Positions 34,288-44,938 of a DNA stretch of 45,026 nt are shown here, in pieces. Source of the stretch: Chara braunii. Its lineage: Eukaryota; Streptophyta; Charophyceae; Charales; Characeae. Position 1 is the first letter of the stretch, and every line of letters begins with the position of its first letter. Location: the NCBI GenBank assembly GCA_003427395.1, contig BFEA01000755.1, forward strand, positions 267,093 through 312,118, in the 5' to 3' direction. Position numbers and translations under genes: made by a program. The notes under the pieces are model-generated. The model saw only the letters and a program-made list of their open reading frames with translations, did not search any database and was not told the DNA's origin.

Positions 34288-34424
34288 GGCTTATTCGGCC
34301 TTTTTGTTTTGTCGTGAAGGCAGGATTTTTGGCTAAGGAGATTGATTGTTTTTTTCCGTTTTTTGGGGTTTTCTGACCTTGTGGTATTTTTTTCCCTTTC
34401 CCAAGGTTGGGGAATGTCAGCGCA

Positions 34425-34590
34425 GGGGCCAAGTCCCACTAGCAGCGTTGAGCTTCCTCAACGCCTGAATGTGGACGCTTTTGCGGAGATGTGCAAAAAT
34501 GGTGTTGAGTTTCCTGAACTGCACGTCTCCACAAACCTTTCCAGATTCAGGCGTTGAGGTAGCTCAATGCTGCTAGTGGGACTTGGCCCC
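34425..34590. repeat. 166-bp fold-back hairpin
   Basis: The outer 46 bp of each side are inverted repeats with two mismatches: GGGGCCAAGTCCCACTAGCA on the left, its complement ending at 34590. Pairing continues imperfectly inward (CCTGAAT, GTGGA, GAGATGTGC against their complements), so most of the segment can fold on itself. It could be a fold-back MITE or a young small-RNA hairpin locus. No clear target duplication. Confidence 0.8.
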
Positions 34591-34768
34591 AGCGGTCTGG
34601 ATTTGACCAATGTGCGACTGGACTAATTCCCAACGTCCACACCTAAGCTGGGTAATGGTCCCAGTAATTTTGTTCTTTTTTTTTGGGTTTCCGGGTTGAG
34701 ATGTGGAGGGCCTCCTTTTTTTTTTTTTTTTTCCCCATAAACTAAGCTATATTCTTATCTCAAATCTT

Positions 34769-35179
34769 ATCCAGCGGCCTAACTCAGTTGGTAAGGCTCA
34801 CAAGTGGCATTCAGGAGGTCGTGGGTTCAATCCCCATTGGCCTCATGTACCTTCCTGGCATGCTTGGCACCCGCCACCTGGAGATAGACCACTGGATCCC
34901 CCAATTGGCATTTAGCAGAGTCTGCTGATGTTCATAGGGGAGGGGACCTGAGGGGAGGCACAGGGATTGGTCCTGTTGGCATGGTCCCTGATGCTACCGG
35001 CTGTCCCCTAGCCGGTATCGCCCACCTGCAGGTCGGGAGCAGCCCCCGCATGTTCTCTCGTGAACACGGTTCTGGCTGCTACGGGGTTCCCTGTATGCCT
35101 ACAATTAGGAGTGGTAGGTAGGTAGTGTGAGGTGAAATTGAGAGAAGAATATAGCTTTATAAATATATATATATATATA
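34769..35179 (+). mobile_element. tRNA-derived SINE, about 411 bp
   Basis: The head holds an A box (TAACTCAGTTGGTAAGGC) and a B box (GTGGGTTCAATCCCC) spaced as in a tRNA. A G/C-rich body unrelated to tRNA follows, then a tail with GGTAGGTAGGTAGTG and an (AT)n tract. The word TCAAATCTT occurs just before the head (34760-34768) and just after the tail (35180-35188), a likely 9-bp target duplication. Such elements are transcribed by RNA polymerase III and copied by LINE machinery. Confidence 0.82.
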
Positions 35180-35216
35180 TCAAATCTTTTCATCATCTTT
35201 CAAATTATTTCAATTC

Positions 35217-35280
35217 ACCTCCACTACCTACCTACCACTACTCCTAAAGCTTAGACAGGGAACCCCTGCAAACATAGTTT
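35217..35280 (-). mobile_element. Partial SINE tail in opposite orientation
   Basis: Plus-strand CTACCTACCTACCACTACTC and CAGGGAACCCC are the reverse complement of the tail region of the SINE at 34769-35179 (GGGGTTCCCTG, then GAGTGGTAGGTAGGTAG). The two form a tail-to-tail pair around the (AT)n tract. How far the second copy extends rightwards is unclear. Confidence 0.65.
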
Positions 35281-36009
35281 TATTGTCTCCCTCCAGCCAT
35301 CAGAGGGGATGCATGTTGCCCCCCACCCCAACCATGGTGGTCAAGGATGGTGTGGGGCCGCCGGTGGGGGTCCGGCTAACGCAAAGACCGAGCATTTTGC
35401 CAGTAGTTGCGCCTCCCTTTTTATCGTCCCCCACCCCCAACCGAATAACAACAGTGTCTAAGGCCAGCACTCTCCCACACACCACACACAACCCACTCAC
35501 ACTCACACCCGTGTTGGCCAAGGACTCTGCTATTACCGATCAGAGGTATCAAGCGAACTTTTTTTTTTTTTTTTTTTTTTTTAATTTTTTATAACGCACC
35601 GTATTATATTTCGAAATGAAGAGTACGAGGCCGGGGACCTCACAATTCAACCCGGAGTTATCCCGGCAGCATCAACCGGTTTAGCTTATAGAGACCAGCA
35701 TACCAACAAAAACTTTCCTGGACATTAAAACAACAATAGAGTAAGTTTCAATTCATCCAAACTCTAACTTAACTAAAAACACCCTCTGTTCTACCCTACC
35801 CAACCCTGCTACTCCTCCCAGTCTAGGCTACAACTATACACAGACCTAACAACCGGTCTGGTACCCGGCCCAACGCGGCCCGGAGAAACATAGTTCCTTT
35901 CAAGTTCTAAAAAAAAGCTGACACTCTCCTCCACCCCCACCCAATGCAGCCTACCGTGACTGCCCACAAGAACCGAGTGCCCTGGTTCCTCCTACCCTAC
36001 CTAAAACTC

Positions 36010-39000
36010 CTACTTCTCGAGCCATCTTCCCAAAACCAACTTCCCTTTCGGGGACATGTGAGCCAAACCCAAGCCCCAGGTCCGTTGAAACCATGTCGCA
36101 CCCGAGCCATCACCCGAATGAGGTGTCTTCCGCGACCAATCCGCCTTAATAGCTGTGGCAAGGAGGCTCTTGAACAATTCCTCTGCCTGTTTTTCTGACA
36201 AACTTTCCCCCTGAAACCTGAGATTGTTTCTATCAGCCCAGATAACCCAGAACATGATTGCCCTGCCCACCTGAGCAACATAGCCCCAACCCTCCGAGGT
36301 CTTGTATGTCCGTGGCAGGCAGCCTGCAAGAACCCATCTCTGCCCAGTGAGCTCTATCCTACCTGCAAACCTTTTCCAGTGGTACTCCCACTACCTCCAC
36401 CACTTCCGTGATCTTGGGCACTCCCACCAGAAATGTTGCATCGTCTCACACGCCTCCTTGCATCTGTCGCATGTCACGACTACGTCCGTTCCCTTGTTTG
36501 CCAGCCACTGCGAGGTGGGAACAGCCAAGTGCGACTGCAACCAAAGTAAAGAAGCTTGTTTTTTAGACGGAATGGCTTGAAGTTGAGACCACAGTCTAGT
36601 AAACTCCGATTGCGAGGGTGGTTCAAGATTAGGAACTTGTCGTTCCCACCTGCTCCCTACTTTCTCACAAACTAACACCGAGGCTGTTCGCCTTTGGAGG
36701 ATCAGACTGGCGTCTAAATGATTCAAGCCAAAAACAACCGAATCACCTACCTACAAACCCCAAGCTTCCGAGTCAATCTTCAACTCCTCTAAACCAAAAC
36801 CATTGCCTACCAACACTGGTATTGGAGGGAAACCCTCTTCTTTTGGCGGATTAAGTCTGACCCGAATCTCTTTCAGGCCTGTCAACCCATATTGAGTCCG
36901 CATCCCGACTCTTTCCAACATGGGGAGATTTGGTAACGCCCGCTTGTAGGTCTCCAACCAACACTTGTCGGACTGGTCTTCAGTCCAACTCTCCAGTCTA
37001 CAGAAACAGTCCGGCTCGTCTGAGTTAGACAGGAACCAAGTGCCCGGTGGATCAATTCCTCCCGGACCAAGTTGCTGCTTCCAGTCTTCAGGGATCGCCT
37101 GTATAATCTGAGCCAGCCTGTGTTCCTGATACTGCTTACTTGCGTAGGGGACTTCCACTGGTTGCTGCAGTCATCCCACAAATCCCCGATCATGCAAATA
37201 CCTCTCTGCAACCAACTCTGACCGAAGTTGCCCGGTCTTCTTTCCAACGAGAACCAAGCACCATCCGGTCCCCTAATTCTATCATTCTCAAAGAGGTGTT
37301 GGCGTTTAATTTCCACCTTTGATTTCGGGGCTGCACACAAGGTGGGTCTACAATGCCGCCATGCTTGCAGGACATCCTTCCAAAAAAGGGACCTTGGCCG
37401 CTTCTTTGCATATGTATCTGTCATCAAGGCGATCCAAACATCTGACGGATAGGAGAACCCCCATTCTCCAGCCAAAATGGTTTCTGCCAACAAAACCTAG
37501 TCTGTATCTGCTTTGACTTTCGCCACCCTCACCACCCATTTGGCTAGAAGAGCCGTGTTCTGAGCCGATGGGTCAATCAAAGCCAATCCCCCCTCACTGC
37601 GTGGTCTACACAATGTATTCCACGCCACCTTACTAACATAACCCTGCTCCGCACTCCCATCCGGCTTCCAAATAAATCTTTGGGCGACCCCTTTGATCGT
37701 TTTAATCATAGAATTGGAAAACTTTCGGACTGTCGCCACATACCACAGGAGGGCGAACGCCGATGCCATGACAGCCAGCACTCTGCCCACAAGCGATAAG
37801 TGGAAAACAGACCTCCAGCTTCTGATTCTCTTGCAAACCTTCTTTTGGAGGATCAACTCTTGTGACGCCGAACAGTCCCCCAAAGCAACTTGCACCCCAA
37901 GAAAGCGTTCAACTTGGTCAGCCTGCACTCTCTTCATCCCCCACTGAACTGCCAATGATAGAGATCTTGGTAGAAAGAAGGTTGATTTCCTCCAATTGAC
38001 CGCAACTTTGGACAACTTAGCAAACTCTGAGAGACAACTCTTCAATGCATCCAATGAGTGAACCTGATTGGACGATAAGACAAACAGGTCATCCGCCAGT
38101 GCTTTGACCCGGGCTTCACCACCTCCGCTTGTAACAAGGCCTTCAATTTCCGGATGTCTGCAAATGTTGCATAGAAGAGGCTCAAGATGAAGTACGAACA
38201 AGAGGGGCGCCAGGGGGCAACCTTGACGCAGAGACCTAGACAAAGCAAATTCCTTTGAAATCTCCCCATTTACATTCACCGCAGCCGTTGTGTGCCCGTA
38301 CATCACCTTCACCCATCGGCAAAAGGAGTCCCCAAAACCCAGAAAACGCAGTGTTGTTATCGCAAAGGTCCAATTAACCCTGTCATACGCCTTTTCAAGG
38401 TCCAGTAGGAGGACTGCCACATTTTTGTCTTCCCTTTCAATCAGCTCCAGGGCTTCAATCGCTGTGACAACATTCTCAAAAATAGATCTGCCACGTACAA
38501 ATATTCCCTGATCGCGAGCCACTAGGCCTGGCAAATAGTTGCCAAGTATAGTCGCCAACAACTTGACGAGCAATTTGTAGACAACGTTAAGCAGGGAGAT
38601 GGGGCGCCAGTTCTTGATATCGCTCCGGTCATCTTTCTTGAACAATAATGAAATGATGCTCCTTGTCATCGAGGTGCCAAACCTTCCTCCTTCCCTGATT
38701 TCATTGAACATTTTGACCAAATCCTTTGCCAAAACATGCCAACAGGTACTAAAAAACTCCACAGGCAATCCGTCATCGCCCGGTGTCTTTCCCTTGGCCA
38801 TATTCCCAAGAGTGGCTGCAAGCTCCTCTTCCGTAATAGGCCGGTCCAGCAGCAATCTCCCTTCCTCTGGTAGTCTGCAATCGATATTGTCCCATACTGT
38901 TGATTCTACCGCCATGTCATCATCCAGATCATCCAGGGGCCTTCTTGTAGTCATAATGTCGCGGAAGTAGGTGGCCGCGTATTCGCACATTTTATCATTT

Positions 39001-40228
39001 GAAAGAACAACCGGTAAGCCAGGCAGATGAGGGTGTTTTAATTCCCTCATTTCAACTGCAACTTTCCTTGGGAGGAGCCTCCTAAAAGCCTCCTTGGAGA
39101 GCCTGTCTGCCGAAACAATCCCTTTCACCTCCAGTATCTTTGCCCTCCACTCCTGCTGTCCAACCTGATATTCCTCCCATTCATGGAGTCTCTCTTGTCT
39201 TTCGTCCGCCCATAATAGGTCCGAGATTGGGTTTAGTCCCAAGTTTTGCTCCGCTTCCTTAACTCTTGCCCGCAATCTAGCTGCCTCCTTGTTGCAGAGC
39301 AAGGCAACAATTCTTGAAAAGGAATCCAGCTTGAGTGAAATAACACGGAGTCCTGCATCAATCTATTCAGCCAAGGTGGCGAACGCAGACTTTGCAGTTT
39401 CCGAGTCAATCCAAAACCCTTCCACCCATGAGGTTATTCCTTCGTCAAGCAGCAGCACTGTGTTCAACCGAAAAAGGCCTGACCCTTTGTCCCCCACCGC
39501 CGCAATAGCGCACTTCATCACCACCGGTTTGTGGTCAAACAACGCGGTACTTGGGTCTCCATACTTAGAACACAACTTTTCGCCTCCTCTGACACCAAGA
39601 AAAAATCAATCCTCTTTCTGACCCCCGCAAGTCTGGGGGTGTGGCCATACCACGTGAAACCAGCGTCAGTCGGGTACAACTCTCTGAAGACATCCCTGAG
39701 TTTCCACTGTTCCATCCATTTTATCAACTTGGCTCTGTCTGCCGTCATGCCATCTGGGGACTCAGAATCCAAACCAGGGCAACAAATCGTGTTCCAATCT
39801 CCGCCTATCACCAGACGCTCACTCCTCGGGAGGACATGCGGGAGAGTATCAAAGAAAACCACACGACCACTAGGGTCGTTCGGGGCGTAAATCGTGGCAA
39901 ACACCTAATTCTCCCCTCCAATACACCATCTCACCCAGCACCATCGGCCCCACATGTCACTGTCAAAATCCACAAGTTGAGCTTCCACCCGTTTGTGCAC
40001 CAGGATAGCAACGCCCCCTTTTAATCCCCTGGCAGGGGACCAAAGTTAGGGCCCATCCCACCAATCATTCAGTTGAGCCAGCTTGAGTTCAGACAGTTTC
40101 GTCTCCTGGAGTATAATCACGTCCAATCTCTCTTGGTGTATCAAAGCTTTAAACATTTTTTTCTTTTCGACGCCCCGCACCTATCCCAGTCCCCTGACGT
40201 TTCTCGTGGCTATTCTAAGTCTGCCCAT
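36010..40228 (-). pseudogene. LINE B ORF2: endonuclease, reverse transcriptase, zinc-ribbon C-terminus; lightly broken
   Basis: It starts at ATGGGCAGACTTAGA (40228), giving RNVRGLG, then IILQETKLS, GGDWNTI and FDHKPVV of the L1-type endonuclease. The reverse transcriptase runs about 39300-37500 without stops: GKTPGDDGLPVEFF, LFKKDDRSDIKNWRPISLLN, LLLDLEKAYDRVNW (about 38380), SLRQGCPLAPLLF (about 38220) and ALADDLF (about 38095; the usual Y/F before xDD is L). The C-terminus has CDRC..H..WWEC (about 36450), the zf-RVT-like motif, ending LGRWLEK. Defects are TAA and TAG stops in the endonuclease, a frameshift near 39540, TAG at about 39361, TAG at 37497, a frameshift near 37150 and two later stops. 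It cannot make a full protein, though it is recent enough to model the family. Confidence 0.9.
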
Positions 40229-40360
40229 CAACAGGCAAGAGACCGGGAGCAGATTGGATTCCGGCTGGCTGGGGGTTCACATTTCGTGCACCTTGCGGGA
40301 CATCAGATTCATCCATCACTGCCCAATCAATACTCACACAACGAAAGAAGGGACTGGACG

Positions 40361-41486
40361 TCAAGTTGCATGATCTGGGCATACTAGGGTGCAAATTGGC
40401 CAGAAAGGAGGCCGCCACACCTGGCCCTGGGACAAAATTTCATCAGATGCTTGAACAAGAGCATCCAAAGGGAACGACCCCAAACCCACTCTCTGCAAGC
40501 AAGACCATTCATCTGCAGAAAACCGCGCATCAATAAAAACCACAATGTACCGTATCATACGATCATCTTCTAAAACCACTCTGATCTTTGGCATGTGGAA
40601 TTCCGGAAAAATACGGGACTGCAGTCTATCCGCAAAGTGGTATCTCACCCTATCAGTTATCAACGTCGGGGTAAGAACCCCAGGTATGCCAATAGTAGGC
40701 AGGGAGAGATCCCCACTGTCATCCAACAGACCTACTACATGAATCGTCGAGCCTTGCAACGAGCAGACTAACGGAAGCTACATTTGCTCCTCCAAGTCGT
40801 TTTGCCCACGCCCTTGTACCTCTGCACCAACTGGGATCCCATCCACGTGTACCACCTGAGCCCTACCACCTTCCTCAATTTCCTCTTCCGATTCCTCCTC
40901 TTCATCTTCCACCTGCGTAGCTTGCTGTTCCTGTGGTCCTGGGTCCTGCCATCGTGCTTCCTCTCTCGACTCCTAGATCACGCGATCCCCTTCCGGTGCT
41001 ACCCTCAGTAGCATTTGCTCCATGAACGACTGCATAACCAACATCATAGGGGTGCGAGGGGAACAATTCCATACTCGCTCCATTGAAGCTGAAGGGCTGA
41101 TAGCCTAGGCCCTGCCACTGTAACGGACCCCAACCAGGCGCAAATTGCGGATATCCGTTGCTGTACATTGGATGCTGCACCGAATGAAGATGCGGTCTCC
41201 TGATTGGTATCGGGTGTCTAGCTCTGGCCGGAAGGACTTGTACGTTTCTCGCTCCCCCTGATGAAAGTGGGACTTGACCCACGGCTCTAGGCTCGCTCCT
41301 AATGGCTCTCGACTGACTATCAGAGCGTGGTTCGGCTTGGTCTTGTGGGGCCTGATTGTCGGACCTACCCAACGATAGGGCAGGCCTTGAATGTCCAGCT
41401 TCTGCCCTTGTTCCAGCTTGCTCCCTTGCCGCTTCCCGTATGTGGCGGTTATCTTCCGGCCGAGCACCTCTGGCAGCGCTAATTTT
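40361..41486 (-). pseudogene. LINE B ORF1, C-terminal half
   Basis: The minus-strand frame reads a P/G/Q-rich linker (RPEDNRHIREAAREQAG, VQHPMYSNGYPQFAPGWGPL). In another frame follows a C-terminal block with VRYHFADRLQSRIFPEFHMP and IVVFIDARFSADEW, matching LINE A at 12900-13060, and it ends at 40361, about 130 bp before the ORF2 start. A TAG at about 41491 lies just beyond the point where I place the inversion junction. The missing N-terminal half is on the plus strand at 42041-42973. Confidence 0.75.
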
Positions 41487-42040
41487 GCGCTAACGCTCCG
41501 GTACCGGTGCGGGAGGCAGACTTGGCACTTCCAGCGGACTCAAGGCCCGGGGGGGTACGGCGGTTGGCGCAGCGCGCTCTAAACCCGTACGGCCAGGTAG
41601 AGCTGGCGCAGCCATCACTGGCGTCGTCATCATTACGTCGTCAGTGCAATTCGCTCGTCGTGTTCGGCATTTTCCGGGCACGTTTCAGGGAAGGGCGTGC
41701 GAGTGGCTTTCCCCCATTTCTGCGGAGCTTTGAAGGCGCGAAGGTGTGGCCGTTGGATAATCATGTGCAGGTGCGAGAATATGTTTGGGCGAGCGCCGGG
41801 AAGGCGCCCGTCGTTGATGCGGGAATTTTTTGGATATTAGGGGATGGATAGTAGGGTTGAATAAGTCGACAACGGTGCAAGTTTGAGTTATGCACGGGTA
41901 GGTTCTTGTGACGCCTGTGAGGTATTGGTTGTTGGTAGTGTGGTAGTAGTGCGGTTTCGAGGCCGAAAAAAAGAGTTGAGCCGGGTGGGATTTGTTTCCC
42001 GGAAGGTGCAGCAGTGGTATACCTTTTTTCCCTCGGAAGT
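41487..42040 (+). other. Probable LINE B 5' untranslated region, inverted
   Basis: GC-rich sequence lies between the inversion junction and the ORF1 start. Short ORFs occur on both strands without recognisable domains. The position fits a LINE leader; no similarity to the LINE A leader could be seen. Confidence 0.45.
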
Positions 42041-42973
42041 ATGGCGACCCCGAACGCCTCCACCAGCCAACAGAGGGCTCGAGATCACTCGCCTCCAACA
42101 CATACGGATGTCCCCCTCTCTGACAAGGATCGAATGAAGCTTCTCATTGCCAAGTGTTATGAGGACGGTATTCTGCCTGATAAGTTTTGTCATGGGGAGT
42201 GGGTTGTAGAAGCGGGTGTACGTACCTTTGTGGTTAACACTCGCTTGGATGAGTTGACAACTAACTGGTTGAAAGAGAGGACTGTTACTATAATTTTTCA
42301 GGGAGAAGCTCGTGACCTTCCGATGCGGGTAAGAGAGGATTTGATTAGAGCCTACGAGAATGGCTGGTATAGGCAGAGAATCTTCGATCGAAGTGTCAAA
42401 CGGGGTAGGGTGCATGCAGAAGGGCAGAATGTGGTATCTTACGTTGCACGGTCCAGGGAGGTAGCCCAATGGATGATTGCTAAAGCTGAGGATACAGTAG
42501 CAATAAGAGGGGTGGAGTACGAAATGTTGTTCAAACCCTGGCGCACTCGGACTGAATTGGAGGAGAGAAGGTGCCTTGAGGATGAGACCAAGTTTTGCGT
42601 GATGGCTATCAGAGTCCCTCTGAGGGCTATGTTTCACGTGGAAAGCATGGTGGAAACAGCGATGGGTCATGTAATTAACAGCCAACCACCCGAGCAGGAC
42701 CGGTCAAGACCCAAGTTGATGAACCTGAAGTTTGAGTTGGTGAAGGAGGCTGAAGCAAATTTCGAGCCGGAGCTGTCAATTCGGTTGGGTAGCGAAGTGT
42801 TACGAATTAAGTTTGTCTGTAAACACACACCTTGGTGTGAAAGATGCAAATGGTGGTATCATACTGCGGATGATGGGTGCCCTCGAGCGGATGAACAGGA
42901 GGTTGAACAGGGTGGTCAGCGAGGAAGGAGAAGGGAGGGAAAAGCGGACTTCTTTTTGTGTGGTAATGAATAA
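42041..42973 (+). CDS. LINE B ORF1, N-terminal half (open 310 codons)
   Basis: Start chosen at ATG 42041 (MATPNASTS); an upstream in-frame ATG at 42014 adds nine residues. Domains: a block with LTTNWLKERTVTIIF and GQNVVSYVARSREVAQWM (about residues 60-150), a block with EMLFKPWRTRTELEERR and VPLRAMFHVESMVETAMGHV (about 165-215), then a zinc knuckle WCERCKWWYHTADDGC (C-x2-C-x4-H-x5-C, near residue 280). The layout fits plant LINE ORF1 RNA-binding proteins of the DUF4283 plus CCHC type. LINE A carries the same protein at 10133-11000. The last residues before the stop are probably flanking sequence, so the protein is truncated after the knuckle and unlikely to act alone. An A-rich tract follows the stop. 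Confidence 0.82.
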   Translation: MATPNASTSQQRARDHSPPTHTDVPLSDKDRMKLLIAKCYEDGILPDKFCHGEWVVEAGVRTFVVNTRLDELTTNWLKERTVTIIFQGEARDLPMRVREDLIRAYENGWYRQRIFDRSVKRGRVHAEGQNVVSYVARSREVAQWMIAKAEDTVAIRGVEYEMLFKPWRTRTELEERRCLEDETKFCVMAIRVPLRAMFHVESMVETAMGHVINSQPPEQDRSRPKLMNLKFELVKEAEANFEPELSIRLGSEVLRIKFVCKHTPWCERCKWWYHTADDGCPRADEQEVEQGGQRGRRREGKADFFLCGNE

Positions 42974-43722
42974 GCTGAGTTTTTTTGTAAAAACAAAAAA
43001 ACAAAAAAGAAAGGGGCCGCGGTGGCATGTACTGGTGCTTCGAGGAAATGAAAGGAAAAGGATAAGGTCCGATGAGCCCATATAGCACTCTGTCATGTAG
43101 TCCTACAGCTTGAGGGCACTATTGTCCGACCGTCCTTGAGTTCTTTTTTCTTTGTTTCGAAGGTCCTACAGACTCACGTCCCTCTGGGCCTGTAGGCCGG
43201 TCCCGCCGCTCTCCTGGAGTGGACCATGTGTTTGCGCCCGTGCTCCATCTCAGGAGGGTCAGTCGTCCTTCCCGAACCCGCGGGTAGTTTGGGAGTGGAG
43301 AAGGCGGGGCGGGGCCCAAACCGTATTATTATTTCGTCAGTCCGGCCACAGGGCCCCCCAAATGTTACGCTGGAAGTATTTCGCACTCGTGCGCGAACGC
43401 AAGGAAAACGACGACGACTGGCCAAGCTGGCGCGAGCCCACGGCCGGCGGGATCGCGCGCACCGGCCTCCCGTGCTTTCTGTTCTGGCTCCTTTTTGTCC
43501 TGTTCCCTGCCCTCATCTGCGTCCTGCTACTTTTTCACAGTTTTGTGGCTTCGTCAGCGGATTTGTTGCTGTCAGATTGAGAAAGAACAAGCGACTGGGA
43601 AGCACCGTGTGCTCTTGTCGGCACCTGCTGCTCCCCTCTCCTCCGCTCCTCCCCTTCACCACCCGGCCCTCCAGCCGTACTCATCATCTCTCTCTGCTTG
43701 CTCCCTTCTGAGCTATGGCAAG
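42974..43722 (+). other. Upstream region of the OEP80-like gene
   Basis: It begins with a T7 run and an A-rich tract (42985-43010), then becomes GC-rich with GGCGGGGCGGGGCC near 43305 and CT-rich stretches (43610-43710) near the start codon. It presumably holds the promoter and 5' untranslated region. No TATA box was recognised. ORFs on both strands are by-products of the high GC content. Confidence 0.5.
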
Positions 43723-44910
43723 ATGATGATGGCGTTGGGGCGTCAGATCTCGTCATCGTCTTCCTCTCCTGACCTGAGGAAGGAAGACGGGATATTGAAT
43801 GAAGGCTCGTGGAACTCTCGTGTTGACAATGGAGTGCCCTCTCACCGCGCACGTGGAGGGAGTGGGGTCGTCAGACAGCTAGTGGGAGGGGTCAAGTGCG
43901 ACTGGGTGGAGGCTGGGCGCGAGTTTCTGTGCCGAGGCCGACGTGAGCTGGAGAAGGTAGGGCGAAGGTGGGAGTCGGGACGATCTGGAGATGGCGACAC
44001 GTGTCGGGCGGAGGGAGGATGGTCGCTGGGAGTTCTCCGAACTATGGGGAGGCGGGAGCCATCTGGACCAGTGGTCCGCAAGGCAGGCGACATTGAGAGG
44101 AGGAAGAAGACGAACGTGTGTTCGGCCAAGTTGTCCTACTCGCGTGTCGCTCTCCCTGGTTGCGCAGAGGTGTCCATTGGCGCGGGATCCCGGGCGAAGT
44201 CGATGCCACGTGGCGAAGAGGGAACGGCCACGTGTCTGCTGGAGTCGATAAGGGCACGCGGGGTTATGAAGGTGATTGCGGCGCACTGCGCTGATGTGCT
44301 TGGTGGGGTTCGCACTGTGGTTGACAAGCTGGGACGAGGGGCCGCGCGGTGCCTGGAGATGATGCCACGTGGCGAGCTCGGAGTAAGGCATAATGATGAC
44401 GAGATGGAGCGGGTGGGAGATAAGGCAATGGCTCTATGCTCCACGTCAGTGTCAGCGTTCGCAGCAGCAAGGAAGGGGAGTCGAGGTAGGGGGGCCGGAA
44501 GGGCGGGCGCGGAGGGGGAGGGGGAGGGGGAGAGGGAGGGAGAGTTGCCGCTGCCGGCGGCGGAGGGTTCGGAGACTCGGGGGGATGCGAAACGACCGAA
44601 GAAGGTAAGGTCGGCGCAGGGAAGGGGTAGAAGGAGGGGGCAGGGGACACGCATGGTGGAGGACACTGCGGAGGAGGAGGAACGAGTGCTGATCAGTGAG
44701 ATATTGGTTAAGGACATGGACGGCCAAGATCTTGAAGATCAGGAGCTGTCGGAGGTTGCGCGTAAATCGCTCAAGACTTCCAAACCTAACTTCGCATTTA
44801 CTGCGCGCGAGGTGCAGGAAGACGTTCATCGTATCATAGACACCGGCTACTTCGCGTCCTGCCTGCCCACGGCTGAGGACACCAGGGATGGGGTGCGGCT
44901 GGTATTCAAG
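43723..44910 (+). CDS. OEP80: OEP80/TOC75-V-like chloroplast outer-envelope protein, first coding exon (partial)
   Basis: The last 79 codons (from about 44674) read EERVLISEILVKDMDG...AREVQEDVHRIIDTGYF...DTRDGVRLVFK, which matches the first POTRA domain of plant OEP80 as I know the family (EERVLISEVLVR, REVQEDVHRIIESGYF, DTRDGIRL). OEP80 is an Omp85-type beta-barrel protein of the plastid outer envelope, needed for inserting outer-membrane proteins. The exon ends at AAG|GTACG (44910/44911), phase 0, and the rest of the POTRA region and barrel lie beyond the window. The three ATGs at 43723-43731 are candidate starts; the frame stays open upstream to 43495, so the start is uncertain. About 317 residues before the POTRA are low-complexity (serine, arginine, then a Glu-Gly-rich stretch) and look like a long N-terminal extension. 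Confidence 0.85.
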
Positions 44911-44938
44911 GTACGAAAACTGTGTGTGTGTGTGTGTG

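Larger units (their letters stand above)
35559..42965 (-). mobile_element. LINE B: L1-type retrotransposon with inverted 5' end
   Basis: A poly-T run (35559-35582), the 3' poly-A tail seen from the plus strand, marks the 3' end. Reading leftwards on the minus strand from about 41486 come the ORF1 C-terminal half, ORF2 and a 3' untranslated region. The ORF1 N-terminal half and leader lie adjacent but on the plus strand (about 41487-42965). The two ORF1 parts meet just after the zinc knuckle, as expected if the 5' part was inverted on insertion. Fewer stops than LINE A indicate a younger copy. The right border is approximate, and the match between AAGCGAAC-T(n) at the left and AAGCTGAG-T(7) near 42974 is only a weak candidate for a target duplication. 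Confidence 0.8.

Noticed and set aside
41507-41851. Plus-strand ORF upstream of LINE B ORF1
   Set aside because: Lies in the presumed leader and across the inversion junction; no similarity to anything recognised.
43842-44829. Several long antisense ORFs over the OEP80 exon
   Set aside because: Shadow frames of GC-rich, low-complexity coding sequence; P/S-rich translations without domains, while the plus strand has a clear POTRA match and splice donor.
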